DNA of 64,000 nt from Bacillota bacterium (lineage in GTDB: Bacteria; Bacillota; Clostridia; Lachnospirales; Lachnospiraceae), in contig JAEYLX010000049.1 of NCBI GenBank assembly GCA_023407575.1, forward strand, positions 446,329 through 510,328. The letters are read 5' to 3'. Shown in pieces: positions 19,362 to 27,817 of the stretch. The position numbers and the translations under genes were made by a program. Under the pieces are notes generated by a model. It was not told where the DNA came from. It searched no databases and saw nothing but the letters and a program-made list of their open reading frames with translations. How positions within the stretch are numbered: position 1 is the first letter of the stretch; each line of letters starts with the position of its first letter.

Positions 19362-20201
19362 TTATTTTAAGCAAAAGTTATCATCAGAATAACACGTATT
19401 TATAAAGTTTCTAATCAATGTTCTTTCTTCTTCAGAAAATGCTACATTTTCCAATACCCACAAATGAATTGCTTTTCCTATAGCATAAGCTAAGTCTAAA
19501 TTTTGTTGCTTGCTTATATTATTTCTAGAAACATTAGGTATAATATTGCTATTTTTCACATTTATCGCTGCACTCTTTAATTGAATTCCATCTATTAAAA
19601 ACGGGATTTTTATCATAGCTTCAGAAATGGATACATATTTTACAAATATCAAATCTTTATGATTAAAAATATACTGTCCAACAAATGGTATATCTGTACT
19701 ATATGGGATAATTTTATTCCCATCTCCGTTAATCACTTTTTGTTCATATACATCAGCCTTTGTTGGAATTCCTTTAGCATGTCCTACTAATTCACACATG
19801 TCTTTATATAAATATTGTCCAATAACATATTCATCTTCAGAGTCGACAAAGCATGAATCATAGTACATGTCCTGATTCATTGATATTATATCTATCATCT
19901 TACAATCAATCTTTTTTATTGTTTCATCAAAATCCTCTAATACATCAAAAACTTTATTGTAATTACTTTTTTCTTCTTCTGAAATAATTGGTAAGGAAAT
20001 ATATTTTACAACACCATTATTTATATACTCTTTTAGATAGAATTGCTGATTTAACTTATCTTCCAATCTTAAAATATTTGTATTTTCATCATATTGATAA
20101 CATGTATTACCATTAATATCAGATAGATATTGTGCAAAATTTATGCCTTTATAACTAAATTCCACTCGTGCTTCTTCAGTTGAAGCATTTATGCCAAACA
20201 A
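19362..20201 (-). pseudogene. GHKL/Hsp90-like ATPase gene, 5' end missing
   Basis: 279 codons remain. The C-terminal part (IIPNVSRNNISKQ...LAYAIGKAIHLWVLEN) recalls the middle and C-terminal parts of Hsp90-like ATPases found beside SMC-type ATPases in defence islands, but the ATP-binding N-box and the DxGxG motif are absent. The frame begins exactly where the divergent tnsD remnant begins (overlap 20191-20201), so an internal deletion probably removed the front of the gene. The ATG has no ribosome site. It lies 43 nt upstream of the Rad50-like gene. The family call is tentative. Confidence 0.5.
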
Positions 20202-20742
20202 CGATTATAATATTCTTAAAAAAAGGCATAAAAATAAATTACTTTTATTGTTAGCTCAAGAACCCAATTTACGACGTAGCCAATTATATAGAAAATTAAA
20301 AAACACCTATGTATGGTTATCTAAAAACGAAAAAAATTGGATGGAAAATGTATTACCTAAGCCTTATAAACATAAGGACCATATTAGAAGTAATATAGAT
20401 TGGGAAGAAAGAGATACCGATTTTTTCATTAAAGCAAATAATGTAATTAATATCATTTTGGATAATGGAACTTTAGAAAGAATTACTATCCATACAATAA
20501 GCAAATTAATTAATTACAAATCATTATATAAAAATTTGAATAAATTGCCTAAAACCCAGGCACTTATAAATCAGTACAGCGAAACTCACATTGATTTTAA
20601 TAAAAGAAAATTACAAATAGCAATTAATAATTTGAAATCAAATGATATTAACATAACTCCACCAATGGTTTTACGTAAAGCCAAAATTGCATACAAATAC
20701 CAGCATCACTATTATAATTACATAAATAAATTATTAGAATAA
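20191..20742 (+). pseudogene. tnsD: tnsD (TniQ family) target-selector gene, 3' part only
   Basis: 184 codons matching the C-terminal part of TnsD proteins: LRRSQLYRKLKNTYVWLSKNE, then NW...LPKPYKH, then the hallmark NIDWEERD, then ITIHTISKLI and LNKLPKTQ. The zinc-binding TniQ N-terminal domain is missing; a complete TnsD has about 500 residues or more. The frame is open a little upstream of the ATG without a ribosome site. TnsD binds the attachment site at the end of a conserved chromosomal gene. It sits just inside the right end of the element, beside rlmD, where tns genes are expected. Confidence 0.82.
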
Positions 20743-20750
20743 ACCTTTAT

Positions 20751-20795
20751 AAAAAGAAGAATATACATCAATTATTGATGTATATTCTTCTTTTT
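20751..20795 (+). terminator. Terminator of the tnsD remnant
   Basis: A perfect 21-bp stem with a 3-nt loop. It begins with an A5 run and ends with a T5 run, eight bases after the tnsD stop codon. It should work in both directions. Confidence 0.85.
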
Positions 20796-20840
20796 ATACG
20801 TATATTTATACAATTGTATAATATATTGACTTTTTTATTT

Positions 20841-20853
20841 ACGTACCATCTTT
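20841..20853 (-). repeat. Right-end repeat R3
   Basis: On the minus strand the core is AAAGATGGTACGT. R1, R2 and R3 start exactly 20 bp apart, a dense array like the right end of Tn7. Confidence 0.85.
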
Positions 20854-20860
20854 ATTACTT

Positions 20861-20873
20861 ACGTACCAACTAT
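20861..20873 (-). repeat. Right-end repeat R2
   Basis: On the minus strand the core is ATAGTTGGTACGT. Confidence 0.85.
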
Positions 20874-20880
20874 TTTATTC

Positions 20881-20893
20881 ATGTACCAACTTT
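20881..20893 (-). repeat. Right-end repeat R1
   Basis: On the minus strand the core is AAAGTTGGTACAT, 14 bp inside the right tip (20907). Confidence 0.85.
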
Positions 20894-20907
20894 ATTCTTC
20901 ATGAACA

Positions 20908-20912
20908 ATAAT
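20908..20912. repeat. Target-site duplication, right copy (ATAAT)
   Basis: The five bases directly after the right tip. They are identical to 9552-9556 and lie 4 nt before the rlmD stop codon triplet. Confidence 0.85.
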
Positions 20913-20916
20913 CCAC

Positions 20917-22299
20917 TTAATTTTTTCGCGTTAATAAAACGCACGTCTCCACATGGGTACTATGCGCAAATTGATCAACTGCTCTTACCTTAGTCAAGGT
21001 ATAATCCTTCTCACACAGATATTTTAAATCCCTTGCCAATGTTGCCGGATCGCAGGATACATAGACCACCCTTTTAGGAGTCATTGCAAGTATGGTATCA
21101 AGTAGGCTTTGGTCACAGCCTTTACGTGGAGGGTCAACTACAATAACATCAGCTTTAATATTATCTTCTTTATATTTCTTAGGAAGTACTTCTTCTGCTG
21201 CTCCTACGTAGAATTCTGCATTTGTAATGTTGTTCAAACGAGCATTCGTTTTTGCATCCTCAATTGCTTGAGGTATAATCTCAACACCATATACCATTTT
21301 AGCCTTCTGTGCCAAGAATAATGATATAGTCCCAATACCGCAATAAAGATCCCAAACCATTTCATTTTCCCTTAGATCTGCATAGTCCAAAGCCAACTCA
21401 TATAGCTTCTTGGTCTGTACCGGATTGACCTGATAGAAAGATAAAGGGGATATCTGATACTGCACTTGTCCAATATAATCGGTAATAAACGGGTCTCCCC
21501 ATAATGGAATTATTTGATCTCCCAGTATAACATTTGTTTTGTCCAGATTAATGTTAAGACAGATACTCTTCATTCCATTAATCTTCTTCAGCCCTTGTAT
21601 CAGCTCCTCCTTATGAGGAAGTTGTGAACCATTAAGTACAAGGCACACCATAACTTCATCAGTACTATAACCCACACGTATTAAGATATGTCTTATTAGC
21701 CCTTTATGTGTTTCCTCGTTATAAGGCTCAATTTGATAAGTTTCTATAAAAGAACGAAGGAATGCTATAATTTCATCATTTACTTCTGCCCCAATATAAC
21801 AGTGCTTTGTATCAATGATTGAATGGGTTCTCCCTGCATAAAACCCAACCGCTATACTGCCATCCTTATTTTTCCCAACAGGAAACTGTGATTTATTGCG
21901 GTAATGATAAGGTTCCTCCATACCACAAATCGGTTCCATAGGGATGTCAGTAAAGCCACCAATCCTTGTTAAACAGTTCATCACTTTCTGCTGTTTATAT
22001 TCCAATTGCTTCTGATAATCCACATGTTGAATTTGACAGCCACCGCACCTAGCAGCGATGGGGCATCTTGGTTCAACGCGGAAGTTGGATGCTTTGACTA
22101 ACTTAACAAGCCTGGCATAGCCGTAGGTCTTACCTGTCTTTGTTATTTGTACCAGAGCCTTGTCGCCCATGACAGTATCTTTAACAAATAAGGTATAACC
22201 CTGATACTTTCCAATACCTTCACCTTCCGAACCAATATCCTCAATTACAATCTCAACCTGATCATTTTTCTTCAATAGTTGTTGTTTTGTTGTCTGCAT
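20917..22299 (-). CDS. rlmD: 23S rRNA (uracil-5-)-methyltransferase, RlmD/RumA type
   Basis: 460 residues. An N-terminal TRAM domain (about residues 10-65) is followed by an iron-sulfur cysteine set (CPIAARCGGC, plus a later Cys) and a SAM domain with DLYCGIGTISLF, the VDPPRKGC motif and the catalytic YVSCDPATLARDL. The C-terminal HSTHVETCVLL carries the conserved Glu. It methylates uridine at C5 in 23S rRNA; which U is modified (1939-like or 747-like) cannot be read from sequence. The ATG follows AGGTGGAG. Its 3' end is the attachment site of the Tn7-like element. Confidence 0.9.
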   Translation of the reverse strand: MQTTKQQLLKKNDQVEIVIEDIGSEGEGIGKYQGYTLFVKDTVMGDKALVQITKTGKTYGYARLVKLVKASNFRVEPRCPIAARCGGCQIQHVDYQKQLEYKQQKVMNCLTRIGGFTDIPMEPICGMEEPYHYRNKSQFPVGKNKDGSIAVGFYAGRTHSIIDTKHCYIGAEVNDEIIAFLRSFIETYQIEPYNEETHKGLIRHILIRVGYSTDEVMVCLVLNGSQLPHKEELIQGLKKINGMKSICLNINLDKTNVILGDQIIPLWGDPFITDYIGQVQYQISPLSFYQVNPVQTKKLYELALDYADLRENEMVWDLYCGIGTISLFLAQKAKMVYGVEIIPQAIEDAKTNARLNNITNAEFYVGAAEEVLPKKYKEDNIKADVIVVDPPRKGCDQSLLDTILAMTPKRVVYVSCDPATLARDLKYLCEKDYTLTKVRAVDQFAHSTHVETCVLLTRKN

Positions 22300-22440
22300 T
22301 CTCCACCTGAACCTTACTTTACATTTCTTTTCCGAATTTTTCTTATCCTTAATCTATCGACTTTATCTCGTCGTTTTCTTATTTCCTCATAAGACTGATT
22401 TCATTAAGTTAAAACAATTTATTATTTGCTTAGTTATCCG

Positions 22441-23391
22441 TTAATTACTCTTCGTACTTCTCTTAATATTGGATTCAAAAAATCTTTGATACCCCAACCA
22501 CTCCGCTTTTGGATCGGCAGAAGCAAGAAGTTCATTCATTGTCTGAAGCTTTGCATCTGTATTATCAGCAAAATGCAGTGCCAACGCCTCCATGGTAGCC
22601 GGCTTCTTTGGAGAACCATATTCTAATTCACCATGGTGTGACAGAATACAATGGATCAATTCATTTGCCAATTTAACAGGGAATTTATTCATTTTCTTAA
22701 TATGATTATTAACAATGTTGGCACCAATAAATATATGTCCTAATAATTGCCCGTCATCTGTGTAATCATTTTCTGGGAAGGAGGAAAGCTCCTCCATTTT
22801 ACCGATATCGTGGAACATGGCAGCCACAACTAACAAATCCCTATTAATAACGGGGTAGCTTCCTGAGTAATGTACACAAAGCTTTACAACGCTTAAAGTA
22901 TGCTCCAGTAGTCCTCCCACAAATCCATGATGAACGCTTTTTGCTGCCGAATGTGATCTGAATTTCTTTACAAAATCTGAATTAGTAACAAAGAAATCTT
23001 CAGTAAGTGTTCTAAGATTCGGTTCCTTTATGGAAGCTATATATTCTTTAAGCTCAGCATACATTGCATCTATATTTTTAGTTGATACAGGTGAATAATC
23101 CTCTGGATAATATTCCCCCTCCTGTGCTTTATAAATCTTACTTATATTTAACTGAAGTGCATCTTGAAAACTAGTTATCTTCGCATCAATATGTACAAAA
23201 TCCATTGATTCATACTGTCTGATCTCACTCGTAAAATCCCATATTTTTGCGTCAATTGTCCCTGTTTTATCTTGCAAAAGCAATGACACATAGGTCTTTC
23301 CGTTTTTGCTTGTTAAAACCTGCTTATTTTTACATAAATATATCTCATTCTTTACTATATCGTTCTCTCTCATATCTTGAATATATCTCAT
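22441..23391 (-). CDS. yhaM: 3'-5' exoribonuclease YhaM (OB fold plus HD domain)
   Basis: The start is set at the ATG at 23389-23391, after AGAAAGG; the open frame upstream (to 23538) has no ribosome site and an unlikely sequence. The 316-residue product has an OB nucleic-acid-binding fold (about residues 10-100) and an HD hydrolase domain with HHGFVGGLLEHTLSV, FHDIGKM and ILSHHGELE, the YhaM/CbfF arrangement. YhaM trims RNA and DNA 3' ends. It is monocistronic. Confidence 0.88.
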   Translation of the reverse strand: MRYIQDMRENDIVKNEIYLCKNKQVLTSKNGKTYVSLLLQDKTGTIDAKIWDFTSEIRQYESMDFVHIDAKITSFQDALQLNISKIYKAQEGEYYPEDYSPVSTKNIDAMYAELKEYIASIKEPNLRTLTEDFFVTNSDFVKKFRSHSAAKSVHHGFVGGLLEHTLSVVKLCVHYSGSYPVINRDLLVVAAMFHDIGKMEELSSFPENDYTDDGQLLGHIFIGANIVNNHIKKMNKFPVKLANELIHCILSHHGELEYGSPKKPATMEALALHFADNTDAKLQTMNELLASADPKAEWLGYQRFFESNIKRSTKSN

Positions 23392-23512
23392 TATACTTAC
23401 CTTTCTATTCACAATTGCTACTTTGCAATCTGCTCTCTTACTAATTATAACCCAGCAGTTCGTATATATAAAGTAAATATTATTACTTCGTGCTATTTCA
23501 TAAAAAATAAAA

Positions 23513-23566
23513 GTGCTGTAAATGGATATCTGTCGCAATTTACGTCAAATCATCCATTTACAGCAC
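23513..23566 (-). terminator. Intrinsic terminator
   Basis: A perfect 15-bp stem (GTGCTGTAAATGGAT and its complement) with a 24-nt loop. On the minus strand it is followed by TTTTATTTTTTATG. It lies downstream of the HtrA-like gene, after the hairpin at 23610. Confidence 0.75.
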
Positions 23567-23609
23567 CTAACTTATACCTCATTCCAGCACAACGCTCTCA
23601 TAAATATTA

Positions 23610-23644
23610 AAGGAGGAATATGGATGTATCGCATATTCCTCCTT
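23610..23644 (-). terminator. Hairpin after the HtrA-like gene
   Basis: A perfect 13-bp stem (AAGGAGGAATATG and its complement), 9-nt loop, 33 nt past the stop codon. It has no T run, so it may be a stabilising 3' hairpin ahead of the terminator at 23513. Confidence 0.6.
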
Positions 23645-23677
23645 ATAGACTTAATTGGCTTTTGTCACTCAATCATA

Positions 23678-25030
23678 TTATTGAACCTTATCTCCTAGCG
23701 TCACTGTCAATTCTTTATCACTACCGACGGATGCCGCCGTTCTCTTAATTTTTATGGTAATCTTCTCACCTGATTTATATTCCGATATTTTATTATAAAA
23801 ACCACGAGTATTTGTAATCGCAATATCATTAACACTTAGTATAATATCACCATTTTTAAGACCTGCTTCGAATGCTGGTGATTCTGTTTGCACTTCACTG
23901 ACAAAAATTCCATTTTCAATCTCATATTCTTGCTTTGTCAAAAGCGTCATGTCATCGGCTTTAATTCCAAAATAGATACGAGGTTTTTGATTACCCATTT
24001 TTTCAATTATAGACGTTATTTCACTAATACCTATGGCCGTACATAACTCTTCATTAACATCTTCCTTTAAAGTTCTGGTGATAATGCCAATTACTTGTCC
24101 CTTCATATCAACAATAACACCATCACTATAGGTATTGCTGTCCATGTCCGTATTAAAGAGTTCAATACGATTGTCTGTAACACTTGCCCAGCTTCCTTTA
24201 CTAGTAATCATACCTGTTTCCATTGATCCAAAATGTCCATTGGGATTACCCAGCGCAATGACAGGTTGCCCGACAGAGATTATATGAGAATCTCCAAGTT
24301 CAGCTACTTGAAGACTGTTTAAATAAATCTTTGGTATATCCTTAATTGCTAATGCCATAACCGCAAGATTAAGATCACTTTCATAATCAATTAATTCTGC
24401 GCTTACATACGTAGTATCAGAGAATTTAATTTTAACACTGGTTGCCTCTTTCACACTATCGAGACTTGTAAGTATTAGAAAATCCGAGTTATTAGCGGCT
24501 ATAACAACACCAGAGGTATTGATAATTTTTTCAACCTCATTACCAAAAATATCAAATACAGTAAATGAACTTGAAATCAGAACCTGTGACTTATTTGCCT
24601 CATAAGCAATTTCTTGAATTCCTTTATAGATACTTAAAAAGTCGTCCACCGTTGCATCAATTGATGTAATAATCGGATCTGGCTCCTCAGGATCTTCTTC
24701 AGAATCATCCACCACTGGCTTTACCGTAGGTGTAATTGCCTTTGTTGGTTCCGGGTCCTTTACCTCCTGTTCCTGGGGTGTTTTTGTCGGAAACGTAAAT
24801 TGAGATCTATCTTCCTCTTCTTTATGTAATTTTTTATATAGGCTTGGCTCAACAATTACCATTGTAGCCGCAGCAATTAGACCAAATATAACCGCACAGA
24901 TTGCCGTCATACACAACTGTAGCAATCGCCTTTTAAGCTTTTTATGCTTCTTATCAATTACGAGTTCTTTAATAAATTCAAAATCATTATTATCTTTGAT
25001 GATTTTATTGTCATTATCATGCTCTGACAT
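23678..25030 (-). CDS. HtrA/DegP-like membrane protein, probably not a protease
   Basis: 450 residues: cytoplasmic N-terminus, one membrane helix at about 38-60, an acidic Pro/Thr linker (75-120), a trypsin-like domain (about 140-335) and a PDZ domain (about 350-445). Aligned with DegP, the catalytic His (TNNHV) is Asp191 (TSLDSV) and the catalytic Asp (DLAV) is Asn221 (NLAV). Only Ser302 remains, in TYSDG instead of GNSGG. The fold is kept but the charge relay is lost, so a sensor or scaffold role at the outer membrane face is more likely than cleavage. The family is common in Clostridia. Confidence 0.85.
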   Translation of the reverse strand: MSEHDNDNKIIKDNNDFEFIKELVIDKKHKKLKRRLLQLCMTAICAVIFGLIAAATMVIVEPSLYKKLHKEEEDRSQFTFPTKTPQEQEVKDPEPTKAITPTVKPVVDDSEEDPEEPDPIITSIDATVDDFLSIYKGIQEIAYEANKSQVLISSSFTVFDIFGNEVEKIINTSGVVIAANNSDFLILTSLDSVKEATSVKIKFSDTTYVSAELIDYESDLNLAVMALAIKDIPKIYLNSLQVAELGDSHIISVGQPVIALGNPNGHFGSMETGMITSKGSWASVTDNRIELFNTDMDSNTYSDGVIVDMKGQVIGIITRTLKEDVNEELCTAIGISEITSIIEKMGNQKPRIYFGIKADDMTLLTKQEYEIENGIFVSEVQTESPAFEAGLKNGDIILSVNDIAITNTRGFYNKISEYKSGEKITIKIKRTAASVGSDKELTVTLGDKVQ

Positions 25031-25338
25031 TTATTTTCTCCTTAAATCCTCTAGTACTATAACAATTATATCTTGAATTAGTTCCATTCTACCATTGACA
25101 TATGAACATGTTATGAATGATTTGTTAATTTAACGCTACCATTTTATTTAATCACAATTATGCCTGCAAGTCCATCCAAAAATTTCCCTTTTCCATTTAC
25201 TTGCTAATTACTACTGTATTCTTGTAATTTGTTGTTTTATTTTTTTACAGCATAAGGTAAAATAGATTGTATCTATACCGTAGTTTTGCTTGATGAGGTG
25301 CAGATTATTAGTAAGTCACCCGGAAAGGTATTAATAAA
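25031..25338. other. Intergenic region between divergent genes
   Basis: 308 nt holding the start regions of the HtrA-like gene (minus) and mutS2 (plus). A TAAAAT at about 25256 could be a -10 box for mutS2, but no good -35 box lies at the right distance. No gene or strong hairpin is seen. Confidence 0.4.
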
Positions 25339-27714
25339 ATGAATGAAAAAGCATTAAGAGTTCTGGAATATCATAAAATTATCGATAGATTATCCTCACT
25401 TGCAGGTTCCACTTTTGGACGGGAGTTATGTAATAATCTATTACCTACTTCTGATTTAGATTTAATTCAGAAGCTTCAGAAAGAAACAACAGATGCACTC
25501 TCCCGTACTTACAGGAAAGGAAGTGTATCCTTTAGTGGTATCCACGATATTAGACCCTCTGTTATGAGACTTAAGGTTGGTTCTTCCCTTGGAGCAATTG
25601 AGCTGCTTCGCATAAGTTCAGACCTGGATGCCACCCTTAGACTGAAAGCTTATGGTGGATATACGGGTAAGGAAGGTGAAGATCAGCTAGAGGATTCCCT
25701 TACAGAATTTTTTGCAAATCTTGAACCTTTAACTCCTTTAAATAATGAGATTAAGCGCTGTATTATTTCAGAAGAAGAAATTGCTGATGACGCCAGCCCT
25801 GCACTGAAATCCATACGCCGCTCAATTCGAATTACCAATGATAAAATTCACAGCGAGATGTCCTCTATTTTAAATTCCTCAAAGACCATGCTGCAGGATA
25901 ATTTGATTACCATGAGAAATGGTCGCTACTGCCTGCCAGTTCGTGCTGAATTCAAAAGTCAATTTCAAGGTATGATCCATGATCAATCCTCCTCTGGTTC
26001 CACGCTTTTTGTTGAGCCTATGGCTGTTGTTAAACTTAATAACGATTTGAGAGAGCTCGCTATTAAGGAACAGGAAGAAATAGAGAAAATTTTAGCTGAT
26101 CTAAGTAGCTCAGCTGGTGAGTTCGTAGAAAGCCTCGACTATAACTTTAGAACCCTCTCTCAACTTGATTTCATTTTTGCCAGAGCTTCTTTATCTAAAC
26201 AGATGAAGGGCTCAGAACCCATTTTTAACAAGAAAGGCTACTTTAATATTAAAAAAGGACGTCATCCCTTAATTGATCCGAAAAAGGTTGTCCCTATCGA
26301 CATTATGATGGGAAAGGACTTCTCCATGCTGATCATCACTGGTCCAAATACCGGTGGTAAAACCGTTTCCTTAAAGACTGTTGGACTATTGACTATAATG
26401 GGTCAAGCCGGTCTGCACATTCCCGCCTTTGACAATTCAGAGCTTGCCGTGTTCGAGGAAGTGTATGCAGATATCGGCGATGAGCAGAGTATTGAACAAA
26501 GTCTTAGTACTTTCTCCTCCCATATGACCAACATTGTTAGTTTTCTGGATAAAGCTAATGAAACCTCTCTCGTATTATTTGACGAGCTTGGAGCTGGAAC
26601 TGATCCAACAGAAGGCGCAGCCTTGGCTATGTCCATCCTATCTTCTCTTCATAAAAGAGGGATTCGTACTATGGCAACCACACATTACAGTGAATTAAAA
26701 ATATATGCTCTTTCCACAGAAGGTGTAACCAATGCTTCCTGTGAATTCAGTCTTGAAACCCTAAGACCTACCTATCGTTTATTAATTGGTATTCCCGGTA
26801 AGAGTAATGCTTTTGCTATCTCCTCCAAGCTTGGACTTCCGGATTACATTATTGAGGATGCCAAAGATCGCATCGGAAGTAAGGATAAGAGCTTTGAAGA
26901 TGTTATCAGCGACCTTGAAGCAACTCGAATTACCATTGAGCGTGAGCAAAGCGAAGTGGAAAGATATAAAAAAGAAATTGAACAATTAAAAAGCAGTTTA
27001 GCGAAAAAGAATGATAACCTGGACGCTAATCGTGAACGTCTTATGAATGAAGCAAAGGAAAAAGCTGCAGCTATCCTCAATGAGGCAAAAGAGTTTGCTG
27101 ACCAAAGTATCAGACGTTATAATAAATGGCTTCAAGAAGGTGGCAATATTAAAGAAATGGAGTCAGAGCGTAATAATCTGCGCGGACGCTTAAGTGATAG
27201 TGAAGCAGGCCTGATTAAAAAGCAAAAAGCAGTGAAAAAGGCTCCAGTGAAAGAACTACGTGTAGGTGATGCAGTTCATGTAATTGGTCTAGGGTTAAAT
27301 GGTACCGTTAGTACCTTACCAAATGCAAAAGGTGACCTGTTTGTCCAAATGGGAATTCTTCGTTCCCAGGTTAATCTTAAGGATATTGAAGTACTGGAGG
27401 AAGAGCCTATCACTCCACCTGAATACAAAAAGACTCAAAGTGGTAAAATTAAAATGTCTAAATCAGCTAACATTCATCCCGATATTAATTTGATTGGAAA
27501 GACTGTCGATGAAGCTCTTATGGACTTAGATAAATATTTAGATGATGCTTACCTTGCACATCTTCCACAAGTCACTGTTATTCATGGCCGTGGAACCGGA
27601 GCCTTAAAAAATGCGATACATTCTCATCTTAAAAAATTAAAGTATGTGAACTCCTATCGTGTTGGTGGCTTTGGTGAAGGTGATCATGGTGTTACAATTG
27701 TTGAATTTAAATAA
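25339..27714 (+). CDS. mutS2: MutS2/RqcU, ribosome-collision and recombination ATPase
   Basis: 791 residues. MutS core and lever regions are followed by the ATPase: Walker A GPNTGGKT at 335-342, Walker B LVLFDELGAGTDPTEG near 410. Then comes a long coiled segment (about 510-600) and a C-terminal Smr nuclease domain with HPDINLIGKTVDEAL and VIHGRGTGALK. There is no mismatch-recognition domain. In Bacillus this protein splits or rescues collided ribosomes. GGAAAGG precedes the ATG. Confidence 0.93.
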   Translation: MNEKALRVLEYHKIIDRLSSLAGSTFGRELCNNLLPTSDLDLIQKLQKETTDALSRTYRKGSVSFSGIHDIRPSVMRLKVGSSLGAIELLRISSDLDATLRLKAYGGYTGKEGEDQLEDSLTEFFANLEPLTPLNNEIKRCIISEEEIADDASPALKSIRRSIRITNDKIHSEMSSILNSSKTMLQDNLITMRNGRYCLPVRAEFKSQFQGMIHDQSSSGSTLFVEPMAVVKLNNDLRELAIKEQEEIEKILADLSSSAGEFVESLDYNFRTLSQLDFIFARASLSKQMKGSEPIFNKKGYFNIKKGRHPLIDPKKVVPIDIMMGKDFSMLIITGPNTGGKTVSLKTVGLLTIMGQAGLHIPAFDNSELAVFEEVYADIGDEQSIEQSLSTFSSHMTNIVSFLDKANETSLVLFDELGAGTDPTEGAALAMSILSSLHKRGIRTMATTHYSELKIYALSTEGVTNASCEFSLETLRPTYRLLIGIPGKSNAFAISSKLGLPDYIIEDAKDRIGSKDKSFEDVISDLEATRITIEREQSEVERYKKEIEQLKSSLAKKNDNLDANRERLMNEAKEKAAAILNEAKEFADQSIRRYNKWLQEGGNIKEMESERNNLRGRLSDSEAGLIKKQKAVKKAPVKELRVGDAVHVIGLGLNGTVSTLPNAKGDLFVQMGILRSQVNLKDIEVLEEEPITPPEYKKTQSGKIKMSKSANIHPDINLIGKTVDEALMDLDKYLDDAYLAHLPQVTVIHGRGTGALKNAIHSHLKKLKYVNSYRVGGFGEGDHGVTIVEFK

Positions 27715-27723
27715 CCTGTGACT

Positions 27724-27777
27724 GTTCAGAGCTAAGCAACGAGTAAATTGTAGGTTTTCGACCTTGATTCTGAATAA
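27724..27777. repeat. Interspersed palindromic repeat, copy A
   Basis: 54 bp that align without gaps, at roughly 80 percent identity, to 42729-42782. The core is AGGTTTTCGA with CTTGATTCTG after it. It can fold, with TTCAGA pairing to TCTGAA at the ends. It lies in the gap between mutS2 and the response regulator gene. Confidence 0.65.
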
Positions 27778-27817
27778 TTACGATAATCTGGATAAAGAAC
27801 TTAAAAAGGAGTTTATC

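Larger units (their letters stand above)
9557..20907. mobile_element. Tn7-like transposon, internally deleted, 11,351 bp
   Basis: The boundaries can be read directly. The left end starts TGTTCCTG at 9557. The right end, read on the other strand from 20907, starts TGTTCATG. In both ends the first GTTGGTACAT repeat core starts 14 bp from the tip. The flanks 9552-9556 and 20908-20912 are both ATAAT, the 5-bp duplication expected of Tn7-family elements. Inside the right end lies the 3' part of a tnsD/tniQ gene. tnsA, tnsB and tnsC are absent, so the element is non-autonomous. It is inserted 9 nt past the stop of an rlmD-type gene, as TnsD-guided elements insert beyond a conserved gene. The cargo is very AT-rich and largely decayed. 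Confidence 0.93.

Noticed and set aside
9557..20907. Region as a prophage or integrative conjugative element
   Set aside because: No integrase, phage structural or conjugation gene; the ends, duplication and TnsD fragment fit a Tn7-like element.
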